Positions 12,047-23,860 of a DNA stretch of 64,000 bases are shown here, piece by piece. The DNA is from Castor canadensis (taxonomy: Eukaryota > Chordata > Mammalia > Rodentia > Castoridae), in assembly GCF_047511655.1 (NCBI RefSeq), contig NC_133397.1, positions 13,169,501 to 13,233,500 on the forward strand, given 5' to 3'. The notes under the pieces were generated by a model, which ran no database searches, was not told the DNA's origin, and saw nothing but the letters and a program-made list of their open reading frames with translations. The position numbers and the translations under genes were made by a program. Within the stretch, counting starts at the first letter, position 1. Each line of letters begins with the position of its first letter.

Positions 12047-13410
12047 TCTTGGTCATTTCTGAACCAAACTGGCAAGCCTCTGCTAATACCTGCCGTGACC
12101 TGAGACAGTTAAACAGCGAAGGGGAAGAACAAGAGACTGGAATAAGACGACTACCTTCTAATCCTGGCACAAGCTTCACCAGTGTGGCCATTTATAAGAC
12201 ATCTGTCTTTTCTGTGCTTATGTCCTTCGGTTTGTGTAACTTGGTGTCAGCCGATTGTTGTGAACGGCCCTTTCGGCTCTTCTACTAGAAATCGAAGAAG
12301 ATGGATGGAAGTGCAGCTGAAACTTGAACATGGGACTTCTGAGTTCAGCTCCCGTGCTCTCTTTCCCACTCACTTCAGCCTCCCTGTAGCTTCTCCCAGT
12401 GCCTGGCTGCCCTCTCCCTTCTTCTGATTCACACTTAAACTCTCTCTAGGACAGGTTTCTGCCGGGTGGTCAACAATTACCAAGCCTTTTGAGTCTTTAG
12501 AAATTAGAAGCAATCTTTCCCCAATGAGCTCCTTTGCAGTGGATCTGGAGCCTTTGAAATGCAAATCACTCCAACCTGCAGCCCTGGAAACTGGACTCTA
12601 TGGGACCTCCCAGTGACCCCCACGGTCTGCTGTAAGCCCCAAGTAGGCCTGCTTCCGAAGATCAAAGAGCAATTGTTCATCTAAAATTCACCACCAGAAA
12701 ACCTAGATTAGTGAGTAATTCCGCCTCCATCCGCATTTAATATCAGACCTGTTAACATGGGCAGGACACAAGGACTCTGGTCACTGGGCTCCAGGCAGCT
12801 TGGGAAGTTACTATGACATCCCAAGAGAGCCAAAATATCAAGTGAAGTTGCTGTTCTGAGCTACACCATAGAGCAGTGGTTAAGATGAGGACCCTGGGGT
12901 AGGGTCCTGACTATTCCTGGGTCTCTTCCCACTGAGGAGGCGCTAACACAGGTGTGTGAAAAAAACTGAATGAATCCCTACAGCTGTGTCTAGGTGACGT
13001 GTACTCCAAATGCCGTGGTGGTACATTTGTGGTCCCTGCCTTTCTCTTGTTCGAACTAGTCCTCATTGGACAATGGAGGTAGCAAGCCCTGGCCAGCAGA
13101 GTGGGCTCTGAACCACCTGATGGACACAGGTTTCCATACTTCCAGAGTGCCCGTGCCCCTGCCTTTCTTTCCAGTAAATGCCCCATGGACACACACATTA
13201 TCGTCACAGCCTTCTGCAATCCCCCTCGAATGATAGTAAAAGAATATAAAAGGCCCAAACCACAAAGGTAAAGAGAACAAGAGAGGAGATGACAGCAAAC
13301 AAGAGAGAGTTACAAAATTCTGGGAGTAAAACCCTGATGGATTTGTGGTGCCTGACTCAGCAGAGAGAATAATCTAAACTTCTCCAGTAAATCAAGCCAG
13401 GAGGAGATGA
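12047..13410. other. Intergenic stretch, no gene seen
   Basis: No recognisable repeat or exon. Short ORFs at 12910-13298 on the - strand overlap in two frames without a family match. Confidence 0.45.
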
Positions 13411-13590
13411 AGCCAGGTGCCAGTGGCTCATGCCTATAATCCTAGCTACTCATGAGGCAGAAATCAGGAGGATCTCTGTTTGAGGCCAGCCTGGGCAAAT
13501 AGTTTGTGACACACTTTCTCTAAACACCCATCACAAAAAAGGGCTGGTGGAGTGGCTCATGGTGTAGGCCCTGAGTTCAAACCCCAGTAC

Positions 13591-13594
<4 letters not shown>
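13411..13594 (+). repeat. B1-ID composite SINE, internally deleted subtype
   Basis: The ID arm reads GTGGCTCATGGTGTAGGCCC, lacking the segment GTAGAGCGCCTGCCTAGCAAG. The A-tail has been replaced by a CA repeat. Confidence 0.85.

Positions 13595-13638
<44 letters not shown>
13595..13638. repeat. (CA)n microsatellite
   Basis: A pure CA run of about 44 bp grown directly from the 3' end of the SINE before it. Confidence 0.95.
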
Positions 13639-13640
<2 letters not shown>

Positions 13641-13887
13641 GAAAGTGGACGCCCCGGCTCTCTCTGAAGGTGGAGGTTCAGAATGGAGCTGAAAAGAGGA
13701 GCTTCTGCAGAAATTCTACAGGAGAAGCAACTAGACCTCCAGATGTCCCTTCCCCCATATCCCACACACCCAGTTTGACAGAATGATGACAATTCTCTCT
13801 GAAGAAGTAGAACTGCAGAAGGTATCCTCTTGGAGATGTCAGGCACAGCTGAAGGCAGGGAGATACTTCATCTTGAAAGCAGGAAAG
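13639..13887. other. No gene seen
   Basis: Unique-looking sequence between a CA repeat and the next SINE. Confidence 0.4.
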
Positions 13888-14094
13888 AAGCTTGGCCTAC
13901 ACCTGTAATCCTAGCAACTTGGGAGGCTGAGATCCAGAGGATGGCAGTTTGAGGACAGCCCAAGCAAACAGTTCAAAAGACTCCACTTCCTAAATAACCA
14001 GAGCAAAAAGGACTGGAGGTATGGCTCAAGCAGAAGAGCTCCTGCTTTGCAAGTCTGAGTTCAAATCCAAGTTCCACCAAAAAAAAAAAAAAAT
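13888..14094 (+). repeat. B1-ID composite SINE (old type)
   Basis: AAATAACCAGAGCAAAAAGG linker and CTTTGCAAGTCTGAG in the ID arm, then an A-run. Confidence 0.85.
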
Positions 14095-14222
14095 CCCCCC
14101 CAAAAAATTTCAACATGAGTTTCAGAAGTAACATTCAGACGTAGCAGTGAACTTTAAAAAACAGCAACAGAAAGTATTCAAAGTAAAACACAGAAAAAAA
14201 AGACAGCAACAAAAATGAACAG

Positions 14223-14330
14223 AAGCTGTGCGTGATGGTCCGAGTAGTCCCAGCTCCTGGAGGCTGAGGCAGGTGGATCACTTGACTTTAGAAGTTCAAG
14301 GTCAGCCTGGACAAAATAGCCAAGCAACAA
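14223..14330 (+). repeat. B1 SINE monomer
   Basis: GGAGGCTGAGGCAGGTGGAT and AAGTTCAAGGTCAGCCTGG, without an ID arm. Confidence 0.8.
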
Positions 14331-14589
14331 CAAACAAACTAATTCAAGCATCAGTGCAAATTTAAGGATTCAAACGTGAGTAAGGATTACTGCCAAACAC
14401 ATCCCACCAGCAAGTGACCCACAGCTCCAGGGACACTTGCTGTTCATTGTGTGACCCCTTCATGCTGAGTGTGCTGGGCTTGGTGACTCCCTTCTGAAGA
14501 ACAAGATAAGATACGTGATGGTGAGTGACTGGAACACTAGTGTTCCCAGAGAGAAGGAAAAATGTGGGTTGCATCAAAATATTTCCTCT

Positions 14590-15092
14590 GGTGCTGGTGG
14601 AGTGGTTCAGCTGTAGAGCACCTGCCTAGCAAGCATGAGGCCCTGAGTTCAAACCCCAGAAAAATGCAATGCATAAAAATCTTTCTTCCAAGCCAGGTGC
14701 TGGTGGCTCACACCTGTAATGCTAGCTACTCGGGAGGCAGAGATTAGGAGGATCACAGTTGAAAGTCAGTTCCGAGAGACCCTGTCTTGAAAAACCCTTC
14801 ATAAAAATAGGGCTGGTGGAATGGTTCAATGTGAAGGCCCTGAGTTCAGGTTCCAGTACCACAAAAAAAAAAGAAAATCTTTGCTCCAGCCAGGCACCAG
14901 TGGATCATGCCTCCTAGCTACTCAGAAGGATTTCAATTTGAAGTCAGCCCCTGGCAAATAGTTCAAGAGACCCTATCTTGAAAAAATTCATCACAAAAAA
15001 AAGGGCTGGAAGAGAGGCTCAAGTGGTAGAGCACCCACCTAGCAAGTGCGAGGCCCTGAGTTCAAGCCCTAGTACTGCCAAATAAATAAATA
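14590..15092 (+). repeat. Head-to-tail array of three SINEs
   Basis: An ID monomer (14590-14665), a composite of the deleted subtype (14692-14872, TTCAATGTGAAGGCCCTGAG) and a full composite (14888-15092), all on the + strand. Confidence 0.85.
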
Positions 15093-15565
15093 GAAAATTT
15101 CCTGCAGACTCGAGGAAAATTATAAACCCACAGATCCAAGAGGCTAAAGCAAACATAAAACTGTACCAAACCAAGGTATTATTAAATTTCTTAAAATTAA
15201 TGATAAAAAGAAAACTCTTAGCAGCAGCCACATGGGGGAAACACATTACATACAGAGGAAGAAAGATAAGGAGGAGTGCAGATTTCTCAACCAAAACAAA
15301 GACAGTGAAGCAACATCTTTAAGGCAATGAAAGAATTTTTAAAAAGTGGTCAGCACAGAATTCTTCATGCAGTGAAATTATCTTTCAAAAATCAAGGATG
15401 AGATAAAGACTTTTTCAGATACAGAAAAGCTTGAAGTGACTCATGAGCAGCAGACCTGCACTGTGAGAAATGTTAAAGCTAAGACCTCAAGCTGGAGGAA
15501 AATGATGTGGAGGGAGAGGTGGATCTACACAAAGGAACAAGAAAGAAGCACTAGAAGTGGGAGAC
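15093..15565 (+). mobile_element. Old L1 LINE fragment
   Basis: Contains ACACATTACATACAGAGGAA, GCAGATTTCTCAACC, AATTATCTTTCAAAAATCAAGG and GCAGACCTGCACTGTGAGAAA, a familiar old L1-associated stretch. The reading frame is broken. Confidence 0.65.
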
Positions 15566-15657
15566 AGCTGGCAGAGTGGCTAAAGCAGTGTATGAGTGCC
15601 TGCCTAGCAAATGTGAGGCCCTGAGTTCAAACCCTAGTGTTGCTGGAAAAAAAAGTG
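15566..15657 (+). repeat. ID-like SINE
   Basis: CTGCCTAGCAAATGTGAGGC and GAGTTCAAACCC with an A-rich tail. Confidence 0.8.
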
Positions 15658-15679
15658 AAAGACAGTATCATTATTGAAG

Positions 15680-15907
15680 TGCCTTTTTTTTTTTTTCGGT
15701 GGGACTGGGATTTGAGTTAGGGCTTCACATTTGCACAGCAGGTGCTCTACCACTTGAGCCACACCTCTAGTCCATTTTGCTTTGGTTATTTTGGAGATGG
15801 AGTCTCATGAACTATTTGTCCATGGTTTGTTGCCTCAAACCATGATCCTCCTGACCTCAGCCTCCCAAGTACTAGGATTACAAGTGTGAGCCACCAGTGC
15901 TTGTCTC
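15680..15907 (-). repeat. B1-ID composite SINE (old type)
   Basis: Antisense: T-run, GGGACTGGGATTTGAGTTAG, CAGCAGGTGCTCTACCACTT, CTAGTCCATTTTGCTTTGG, ending GTGAGCCACCAGTGCTTG. Confidence 0.85.
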
Positions 15908-16121
15908 CATTATTGAAATTTCTGTAAAAGATAAAACTAATTAAAGTAAAAATATTAACAATGTGTTATGAGATTGGTAAGAAATATATAAGTAAAATGT
16001 ATGAGGATAATATCACAAAGGCCTAGAAGGAAGAAATGGTAATATACCTTTAAGGTTCTGATAAAAGGGAGTAGTATAGTATCATTTGAAAGTAGCTGTG
16101 TAAGTTAGAAATACATACTAT

Positions 16122-16240
16122 GAAGTTGGGCATGGTGGTACAAACCTATAATCCCAGCACTCAGAAAGTTGAGGCAGGAAGATAACATGTTTGAGGCCAA
16201 CCTGAGCTACACAGTGAGACCCTGTCTCAAAAAATGTAAC
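16122..16240 (+). repeat. B1 SINE monomer
   Basis: TTGGGCATGGTGGTACAAAC through GTGAGACCCTGTCTCAAAAA. Confidence 0.85.
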
Positions 16241-16924
16241 TGGAAGCTATAGGATTACAGGTGTGACCTTCTCTTCCCCCACCACCTCACCTTCCAAGCC
16301 AGAAGTCACGTCGTTAGCACAGGGGCATGTTGACTGTCTGTGGATGCATTTCTGTGTTTGGACTGAATCTGTACTGTCTTGTCAGTGGTTGACCTGCCCA
16401 TGTTCCACACCTGCCACCACCCCAAGCAGCAATTCCTCCTCTGCACAGCCCCCTTACCCTTGAGTGGAGTTCTGTCCAGGAGCAACCAGCAAATGACACA
16501 GCTTACTATAAGATAACATGCTGGGTGTACTATTTGATGTGTGAACTAGCTAAGATGGGAACTGTAGAAATTAAAGTGGGTGAATGCTGCTGGGGTATGG
16601 AAGATTAATATTTATTTGAATCCAATAATATTTCTAGGCTGTGGTGTATAACTCCTGTTAAAGACAGCTAGATCCTGGAGGCTGGCAACAAATCACAGGT
16701 GATTTTAGAATGAGAAGTACCAATCATAGGCAGAGATGCTCAGGGAGAAGGACAAGTAAAATGTCTCATATGACACTGGAATTCTCGGATGTGTACGGTT
16801 GTAAGGTACAGTGCTGCTGAGTGAGTGGCAATCTCTGCCCTCATGAACCCTTCCAACAGACTTTCATGAAATACTTTGCACTCTCTCCCTCTGTCCTGAC
16901 TTAAGAAGGTTGCACAGTGGCTGT
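16241..16924. other. No gene seen
   Basis: Unique-looking intergenic DNA. Two short opposed ORFs (16263-16499) have no family match. Confidence 0.45.
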
Positions 16925-17304
16925 AGGTGAGTGAGGATTACAGATGTGAGTCATTGGCACCCGGCAACACCAGATTTTTATGAGGTCCATCCTAGAGCTG
17001 GAGGAGTGGCTCAAGTGGTACAGCGCCTGCCTAGCAAGTGTGAGGCTCTGAGTTGAAGCCCCAGTACAACCAAAAAATAAAAAAGTCATTCCTTACTTCC
17101 TTGCCGGGGTCTGGTGGCTCACGCCTGTAATCCTAGCTACTCAGGAGACAGAGATCAGGAGGATCGTGGTTCAAACCTACCCCAGGCAAATATTTCAGAA
17201 GACTGTATCTTAAAAAACCCTTCACAAAAATAGGCTGGTGGAGTGGCTCGAGGTAAAGGGTCTGAGTTCAAGCCTCAGTACCACTAAAAAAAAAAAAAAA
17301 AAAA
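16925..17304 (+). repeat. SINE group: fragment, ID monomer and deleted-type composite
   Basis: An antisense B1-arm stub (16925-16966) is followed by an ID monomer (16987-17080, + strand) and a composite (17105-17304) with the shortened ID arm CTCGAGGTAAAGGGTCTGAG and a long A-run. Confidence 0.8.
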
Positions 17305-17508
17305 GAGGTTAGTCCTTACTAAATATCTCCAGAGTCAATACATTGCCAATAAAATCCTAATGAGGGGTTTTTGATGGAAATTTGACATTGTGATTCTAGA
17401 ATTCGATCTAGGTTAGCCAAAATTATTTTGGAAAAAAGAGCAAAGGTGAAGACTCACCCTACCTGACTTCATGACTTATATAAATCTTCAAAACTCAAAA
17501 AAGTGTGT

Positions 17509-17880
17509 ATACTAGACATCTTTCTGTCACTATAACAAACACCTGAGATAAATAACTTGTAAAGAGAGAAGGTTTCGTTTGGCTCAATTTGGAAGCTTCA
17601 GTTCATGGTCAATTGGCTGGATTGGTTTGGTCCAGTAATGAGGCAACACATCTTGGCAGTAAGCAAAAGTTCCTAGCTCACCTCAGGGCTAAGAAGTGAA
17701 GGAGAAAAAGAAGAGACTGGGTTCCCACCTCCCCTTTGAGGTCAGAACCCTTATAACTGCTCATTAAGCCCCACCTCTTAAAGGTTCCATCACTTCGCAG
17801 TAGTGCCAAGCTGGAGACCAGTTCTTTTACACATGAGTCTTTGAGGAATATTCCACAGTCAAGCTGTAGCATTGTGGTAA
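17509..17880 (-). mobile_element. MaLR-type LTR, antisense
   Basis: Reads CTGTCACTATAACAAACACC, CTGAGATAAATAACTTGTAAAGAGA and CCCCACCTCTTAAAGGTTCC. This is the inverse of an LTR of the MaLR (ERVL-derived) kind, also present here at 24866 and 37322. Confidence 0.65.
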
Positions 17881-17941
17881 TAACCTTGAACTAGACAAGT
17901 AGGTAGATAAGACAAAGTAGGCAGACTGACACAAATGTACA

Positions 17942-18118
17942 CAATGGACTCTCAAGATCGGGAGGATAGTGATTTGAGGCCAGCTGGAGCAAATAGTTCA
18001 CAAGACCCCATCTCCAAAATAACCTGAGCAAAATGGACTGGAGGCATGGCTCAAGTGATAGAAAACTTGCTTTGTAAGTGTGAAGACTTGAATTCAAATC
18101 ATAGTCCCACACACAAGA
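17942..18118 (+). repeat. B1-ID composite SINE (old type), 5' truncated
   Basis: CGGGAGGATAGTGATTTGAG, AAAATAACCTGAGCAAAATG and CTTTGTAAGTGTGAAG. Confidence 0.75.
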
Positions 18119-18199
18119 AAAGAATTCTCCAAATTCAATGTTAAGGAAACCAACAACTCAATTACAAAATGAGGAAAAGATGTGAACAAAAAAGGTATG

Positions 18200-18300
18200 T
18201 GAGTGGCTGGTGGAGTGGCTCAAATGGTAGAGCACCTGCCTAGCAAAGAGTGAGGCCCCGAGTTCAAACCCCAGTACCAATGAAAACAAACCAACAAACA
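18200..18300 (+). repeat. ID-like SINE
   Basis: GTGGCTCAAATGGTAGAGCA, CTGCCTAGCAAAGAGTGAGG and CGAGTTCAAACCCCAGTACC. Confidence 0.85.
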
Positions 18301-18309
18301 AATATTAAG

Positions 18310-19170
18310 TACATGAAAATAAACTCGGTCTTGTTTGTCTTTACAAAATGCAAATTAAAACCACAAGATACCACCTAATAGAATGTCTACAACTAGGTAG
18401 TCTAGTCAGACCAAGTATTGGTGAGAATGCAGAATGACTGGGACTCTCATACCTTGCTGGTGGGAAGTAATACAGTACAAACATTTTGGAAAATAGTTTA
18501 GTTGGTTTTTTTTAAAGCAATTATGAAAATATATATATATTTCAAACAGCTGTGGTGGTTCACACCTATAGTCCCAGCTCTCCAGAGTTGGAGACAGGAG
18601 TATTGTGAGTTTGAGGCTAGCCTGTACTATATTGTGACACCCAGTCAGAAAGGGGGAGAAAGAAATGCAAGCGTATATCTGTGCAATTCTTTTTACATGA
18701 ATGTTCATAGCAGCTTCACTTGGAACAGCCTGAGAGTAGAGGCAACCCAAATGTTGCGGGTAGGAGAACGGATGAGCAAATCATGGGATGTCCTCACCAT
18801 GCACTGCTTCTCCACAGTAAAAAGTCATGAGTGATTTATACAAGCGACAACATGGATAAACCTTGAAATAATGGTGTAGAGAAAATGAAACCAGCTTAAA
18901 AACAAATGCACACAGTATGAATCCATTTATATAAAGTTTTAGAAAATGCCAAGTACTCTGTAGTGACAGGAAGCAGATTAGAAATGGGGGAGGGCAGAAG
19001 AGAGGGACTCCAAAGAAACATAAAGAAATTTAGAGGACGATAGATATGCTGATTATCTTGATTATGGTGATGGGTTCACAAATGTGCACACATTTCAAAC
19101 ATGACCAAATTTTGTGTTCAACCTGTGAAATTAGTTATTTGTTAATTATACTCAATAAGCTATGTAAAAG
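18310..19170 (+). mobile_element. L1 LINE 3' end, split by a B1 insertion
   Basis: ATGCAAATTAAAACCACAAG, GGGACTCTCATACCTTGCTG, GTTCATAGCAGCTTCACTTG and CATGGATAAACCTTGAAATA are hallmark L1 ORF2-end and 3'UTR text. A diverged B1 (about 18545-18650) is inserted. The coding frame is destroyed. Confidence 0.85.
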
Positions 19171-19173
19171 TAA

Positions 19174-19400
19174 AAAGAGCTGGGTGTGATAGCTCATGCC
19201 TGTAACCCCAGCTACTCTGGAGGTAGAGGTAGGAGGATCACAGTCTGAGGCCAGCCTGGGCAAAAGCAAGAGAACTTATCTGAAAAACAAATTTGCACAA
19301 AAAGGGTTGACGGTGTGACTCAAGCCGTAGAGTGGTTGCCTAGAAAGCACAAGACCCCGAGTTCAAAATCCATACTGACAATAATAACAATAATAATAAA
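19174..19400 (+). repeat. B1-ID composite SINE
   Basis: GTGTGATAGCTCATGCCTGT through GAGTTCAAAATCCATACTG, with an AATAATAAT tail. Confidence 0.8.
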
Positions 19401-19518
19401 ATAAAATAAAGAAAAATAAAGAGAACCAAAACCCTTTTAAAAAGAAGTACAGAATATAAGGGACTCAGGATCCAACACAAGGGACAAGCGATGGGGATAC
19501 TCAGAAAGGTGGGCACAA

Positions 19519-19852
19519 AAGAGAGCAGTCAGCTCAGGCTGGACCCGGGGGATGGAGCACAGTCGGCTCAGGCTGGACCAGGGGGATGGAGCACAGTCGG
19601 CTCAGGCTGGACCGGGGGATGGAGCACAGTCAGCTCAGGCTGGACCGGGGGATGGAGCACAGTCGGCTCAGGCTGGACCGGGGGATGGAGCACAGTCGGC
19701 TCAGGCTGGACCGGGGGATGGAGCACAGTCGGCTCAGGCTGGACCGGGGGATGGAGCACAGTCGGCTCAGGCTGGACCGGGGGATGGAGCACAGTCGGCT
19801 CAGGCTGGACCAGGGGGATGGAGCACAGTCGGCTCAGGCTGGACCGGGGGAT
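19519..19852 (+). repeat. 33-bp minisatellite, ten copies
   Basis: Tandem unit starting GATGGAGCACAGTCGGCTCA, 33 bp long and nearly identical between copies. The first copy is partial, and copies 2 and 9 carry one extra base. Because 33 divides by three, all three + frames and one - frame are open across it, giving 11-residue peptide repeats. No promoter, splice site or family homology supports coding. Confidence 0.95.
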
Positions 19853-19975
19853 GTTGCCAAGGAACAGAAGGAAGACACGGCCACTTTGTGTGTTTAGATG
19901 TAGTAATTAAAATATTAGGAACGGCAGTTCAGCTGGGGAGTTTGGGATAAGACGGATTCATGAATGCTAAGTAGC

Positions 19976-20165
19976 CTGGAACCTGTGGCTCATGCCTGTA
20001 ATCCTAGCTATTTGGGAGACAAAGATTAGGAGGATCAAAGATCAAGGTCAGCTGAGGCAAATAGCTATCTCAAAAATAGCCAACACAAAAAAGGGCTGGC
20101 AGAGTGGCTGAAGGTGTAGGCCCTGAGTTCAAGCCCCAGTACCGCAAAATAAATAAATAAACAAG
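19976..20165 (+). repeat. B1-ID composite SINE, internally deleted subtype
   Basis: ID arm GTGGCTGAAGGTGTAGGCCC, then CAAGCCCCAGTACCGC and an AAATAAATA tail. Confidence 0.85.
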
Positions 20166-20512
20166 CCAAAAATTTACAATTCTTAGTAAGGTAGCAGATG
20201 AGACTTTGAGAAGAAATGAAGATGGAAAACCCTAGAATTAGCAGCAGCTGGCAAGACTCCTGGGCCCCACAGCTTAGGAGCAGTGTCCCCTGGGAAGTCA
20301 CAATGGAGTCATGCCAAGGCAGAAGCAGGGCTCCCTGAAAGTCTGGGGCATGCTAACTGCTGTAAGTGTCAGCCTCTAACATGTAGTCACACACACGTTC
20401 CCATACATATGATGACAGCAATCACACACACACACCAAGGCTGGTAGGAGATCCCTGCCACTGAAAACAGACTTCCTTCATACTTACAATTAACTCTCTG
20501 AAAAATGTCTCC
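20166..20512. other. No gene seen
   Basis: Unique-looking sequence with a short CA run near 20425-20436. Confidence 0.4.
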
Positions 20513-20990
20513 CAAGCTGGGCATGGTGTGTGTGCCTGTGGTTCCAGCTACCCGGAAGAAAAGAGGTGAGTGAGGAGAGAAAGGAGAAAGAGCCAGGTGT
20601 TATCCTAAAGAGAACACTAGAGAAAGCTGGAATGTGGGCTCTTTGTGCACATTACCTCACTGAACTTCAAAAAGAGTTCATTTTTCCTTTTGACAGAAAA
20701 GGAATCAAAAGCCAAGAGAGGTTAAAGAAACTTTCCAGGTTTATTGAAGTCAGGATTTGAACCATGATCCTCCCTCCTCACTTCCCTTTTTCCTTCTGTC
20801 CTTCCATCCTTCGTTACTTTTTTTAACTTCCAACAATATTTATACAGCACCCAAACACAACACGAAACACTGGCCTGGGTTTCACAGAACTTACACTGCC
20901 GTGGGATACCTGGATAGTAAGATGAATAAACAAATAAATGAGCAGAGAGTTTAGGGCTGTGAAGCGATGGTGACAGACAGTACGAAGCAA
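20513..20990. repeat. B1 stub, MIR and L2 remnants
   Basis: A truncated B1 (20513-20562), a MIR-like stretch (about 20625-20770, AGCCAAGAGAGGTTAAAGAA) and an antisense L2-like stretch (20826-20990, AACAATATTTATACAGCACC). Confidence 0.5.
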
Positions 20991-22755
20991 GCGTGGGTGT
21001 AGGGTGTGTTATAATAAGGAGTCTGCAGAAGCGGTATGGAGCAGTATTTCCACAGCTTGCTGTGCAAAGATCTAGGGGCACAGCTTCTGAGGGACAGAGC
21101 ATCGTACATGCAAAGACGAGGAGGCGAGGGTGAAAAGCTACCCGTATCCACGCCCAGCCCACAAGTGGGATTTGCCCATGCTTGCTTGCTCCAGCCTGTC
21201 CTGTCCGTCACAGGGTTCCCTGGGAAACTGCCTCTGAAATTGAAACTGGGGAGAAGGAAGGTGATAGGGAGTGCTCTTGTGAAGAGTGAAGGCGACACTG
21301 GACACAGGGGCCAGTGGAACTCTGCTGGAGTCTCAAGGCTCCTGACCTTCTTGGGGTTGAGAATTTGACCATCTCTGGAACTCTGCTAACCTTATAAATT
21401 AAGTCCTGTGCCTTCAGGCTGCAAGATATGATGGTCTCTTCACAAGCTACCAAAGATGTCCCTTGGCAGTCACACTTGACCTTAGTGATTCATCACTAAG
21501 CCTTCAGCCTCTTTTTCTCCAACACATCAGTTGTTCTCTGCTATAGTCACCCGACTTCGCTGCTCTCCCTCATCAATACCTGAGGTTCCTTTCCAAAGAT
21601 AGACCATTCCCGGCCCTAATGGGGCTCTCAGCAAGTGCACAGAACCTGGGGAATCAGTGCTCCACCAACTGCAGTGACCGTGTCCTATGGTCACCTGGCT
21701 AGTGAGCACTCTGACTTCACAGAATTGGATCTTCCTCGTGGAGTTTTGTTCTTCAACCATTGCCGGTGCTAACAGCTCTGAACTGGAGATGCGTGCAGTA
21801 AGTTCACTGGGGAAAGCCCTCTGTATCAACCCCCCTGCGGGGTACTGAAAGAAGTGAACTCCAAGGCCTTTGCAACAAGGGCCTCAGCCAGTCTCCTGGG
21901 GAAACCAGGAGCTGCGATGGCTCTTACAATTGTCCCAAACTAGAGCACTTGGGCTGGGCTTTTGTACTCACATCAGATATTTCGCCACTGGACTGCCACA
22001 TGTGCGGTGGGGGGCATAACTTGAAGTGTAGAAATTGCGTGTAGCCAAGGGCAGGGTCCAAGGAGGGGCTCGGTTGAGAATCATCAGCAGTCCGTGCTGG
22101 TAGCTACAGGAATGAGAGATTTCGGTCCTTTGGGGGTTCTGGGGAGGGCATGAGAGACAGTCACCAAGCCCCCATCTCCACACTTGTAGTGCAAAGAACA
22201 ATTAGCTGCTTTCCCTGGGACACCCATGAAATCAACATCTGGATGCCTTGAGCCTGAGACCATTACAAGTAGCAAAAGAATTTGGACAGGATGCATTTAA
22301 TCTTGAGTTAATGGTACAACGCTCTGCCAAGATAAACTCCTCAGCCTCAACATATTTTATTTTGAAAAAAATGTTATTGTCAGGTCCAGGGGAAATTCCT
22401 CCTTGCTTAGAATCCTCTGCCAGATGACATAATCACTGCAGGGGACCACGTGTCTGGTGTGTTATCTGTTTCATCTGTGTAGGTCTCTCCCCCACAGACC
22501 CATCTCTCAAAAAGCTGGCCATGGTTCTTGGGTAATTCTAGCCCCTGACAGCTGCAGGAAAAGCAAGAGATGGGGCTTGAAAACAGACATTATGGGATGC
22601 TACATTTCTAAACACCAGATAAGTTGGATTTCCCCTTTGCCCTTCCCCCTTTCCATTCGCTCTGCTTGGGGTGGAATTCAAGGGAGAACTTTTGGCCTGA
22701 TTTCCAATCTCACATATTTACTACCTATTCTATAGGCAACAAGATGAAAGTTATA
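20991..22755. other. Intergenic stretch, no gene seen
   Basis: No repeat family or exon recognised. The ORFs here (longest 21036-21368 + and 20951-21298 -) overlap each other and have no recognisable domain. Confidence 0.45.
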
Positions 22756-22759
22756 ACTA

Positions 22760-22945
22760 CCAATTCCTGCCTGCTATGAGCCAGGCACTGTGCAGATTTG
22801 CTTCACTGATGTAAGGACTGTGGACAGTAGATGGATGTTAAAATTGTCCCATTTGTCTAGAGTAGGAAATGGAGGCTTAACTCATTTATGCAACCTGGCC
22901 AAGTCAGTGGTAGATCCGAGCCCAGGGATAGGTCTTCAGCTTTCA
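22760..22945 (+). repeat. MIR SINE
   Basis: CTATGAGCCAGGCACTGTGC, then AGGAAATGGAGGCTTAACTC and AAGTCAGTGGTAGATCCGAG, the MIR core in order. Confidence 0.7.
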
Positions 22946-23464
22946 ATTCAAGTTCAAGGGTTTTCTATCTATCATAGAATCGGTCAGGTGAAGCAAAGGA
23001 ACTCAGTAAATGCATGTTGAAGGAATGATGGAACCAGATCAGGTAAACAGCAAGCATGGCTATGGGACTGCCATGCTGCTGGCTAACACAGAGCACAGTC
23101 TGCCACCAGGCTCCCAGATCTGCTTCTCAGAAAGAAGGGGAAATGGGAGGAACTGCCATCAACACTCCAGGGCCTAGTGGAATTTCTAGAGGCAGGACAG
23201 CAGCTCACACCCAGAAAAGGGGCTGCCTCTCAGCCCTGAGATCTCAGTCCTCTACCAGAAAGAGCAATGGGTGTCCTATGTGTTTACCATCCAATGGAGG
23301 CAGGGGAGCCTGGCAGTACCTTCTATGAGGGACAAAGAAAGAATAGGATGGATGGAGCGAGGGTCCTATAGCCTACCTCTAGCACAGAATTTCAAAGCAT
23401 ATAATGAAACGCAAGGAATTACTACTGCACCTTCTTTGTCTTGGGCATGGTTCAATGTCAAGTT

Positions 23465-23860
23465 CTAAACGTATTGTCACTTACAGCTTACAAGGTTTTT
23501 TCAGAGCCTTTTTCTATTCAGTGAAGTTGGCAGGGCTGGAATCACGTATCCTACATGAGATAAAGAAAATGAGACTCAGAAAAGCTATCTGACTTGCCTA
23601 CAGCCATCCTCAAGTACCAGGGCCAAGACCTGCTGTCAATCCATTGCTCTTCTTGCCCCCTACTGCCAGAAATCTAGGACAGAACCCTGTGCAGGGAACC
23701 CAGGCTTCAGGAAGAGCTGGGTTTGAATCCTGGGTCTCTAGTTGGGTGAGCTTGGGCAGTTCTTTACTTTGTTTTCCCAGCCTCAGCTTTGTCATCTATA
23801 AAATGGGATAGTGTTCCGAGGACTAACGGATATCATAACTGCAAAGAAGCTGGCCCATCC
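23465..23860. repeat. Two MIR SINEs in opposite orientation
   Basis: A + copy at about 23465-23640 (AAAATGAGACTCAGAAAAGC) and a - copy at about 23700-23860 (GGGTTTGAATCCTGGGTCTC ... CATCTATAAAATGGGATAG). Confidence 0.7.

Noticed and set aside
19519-19852. CRISPR-like array
   Set aside because: The repeats are contiguous with no spacers and the DNA is mammalian; it is a minisatellite.
19491-19950. Repeat-protein ORFs over the minisatellite
   Set aside because: Open frames are a by-product of a 33-bp unit. No start context, splice signals or homology, and four frames are open at once.
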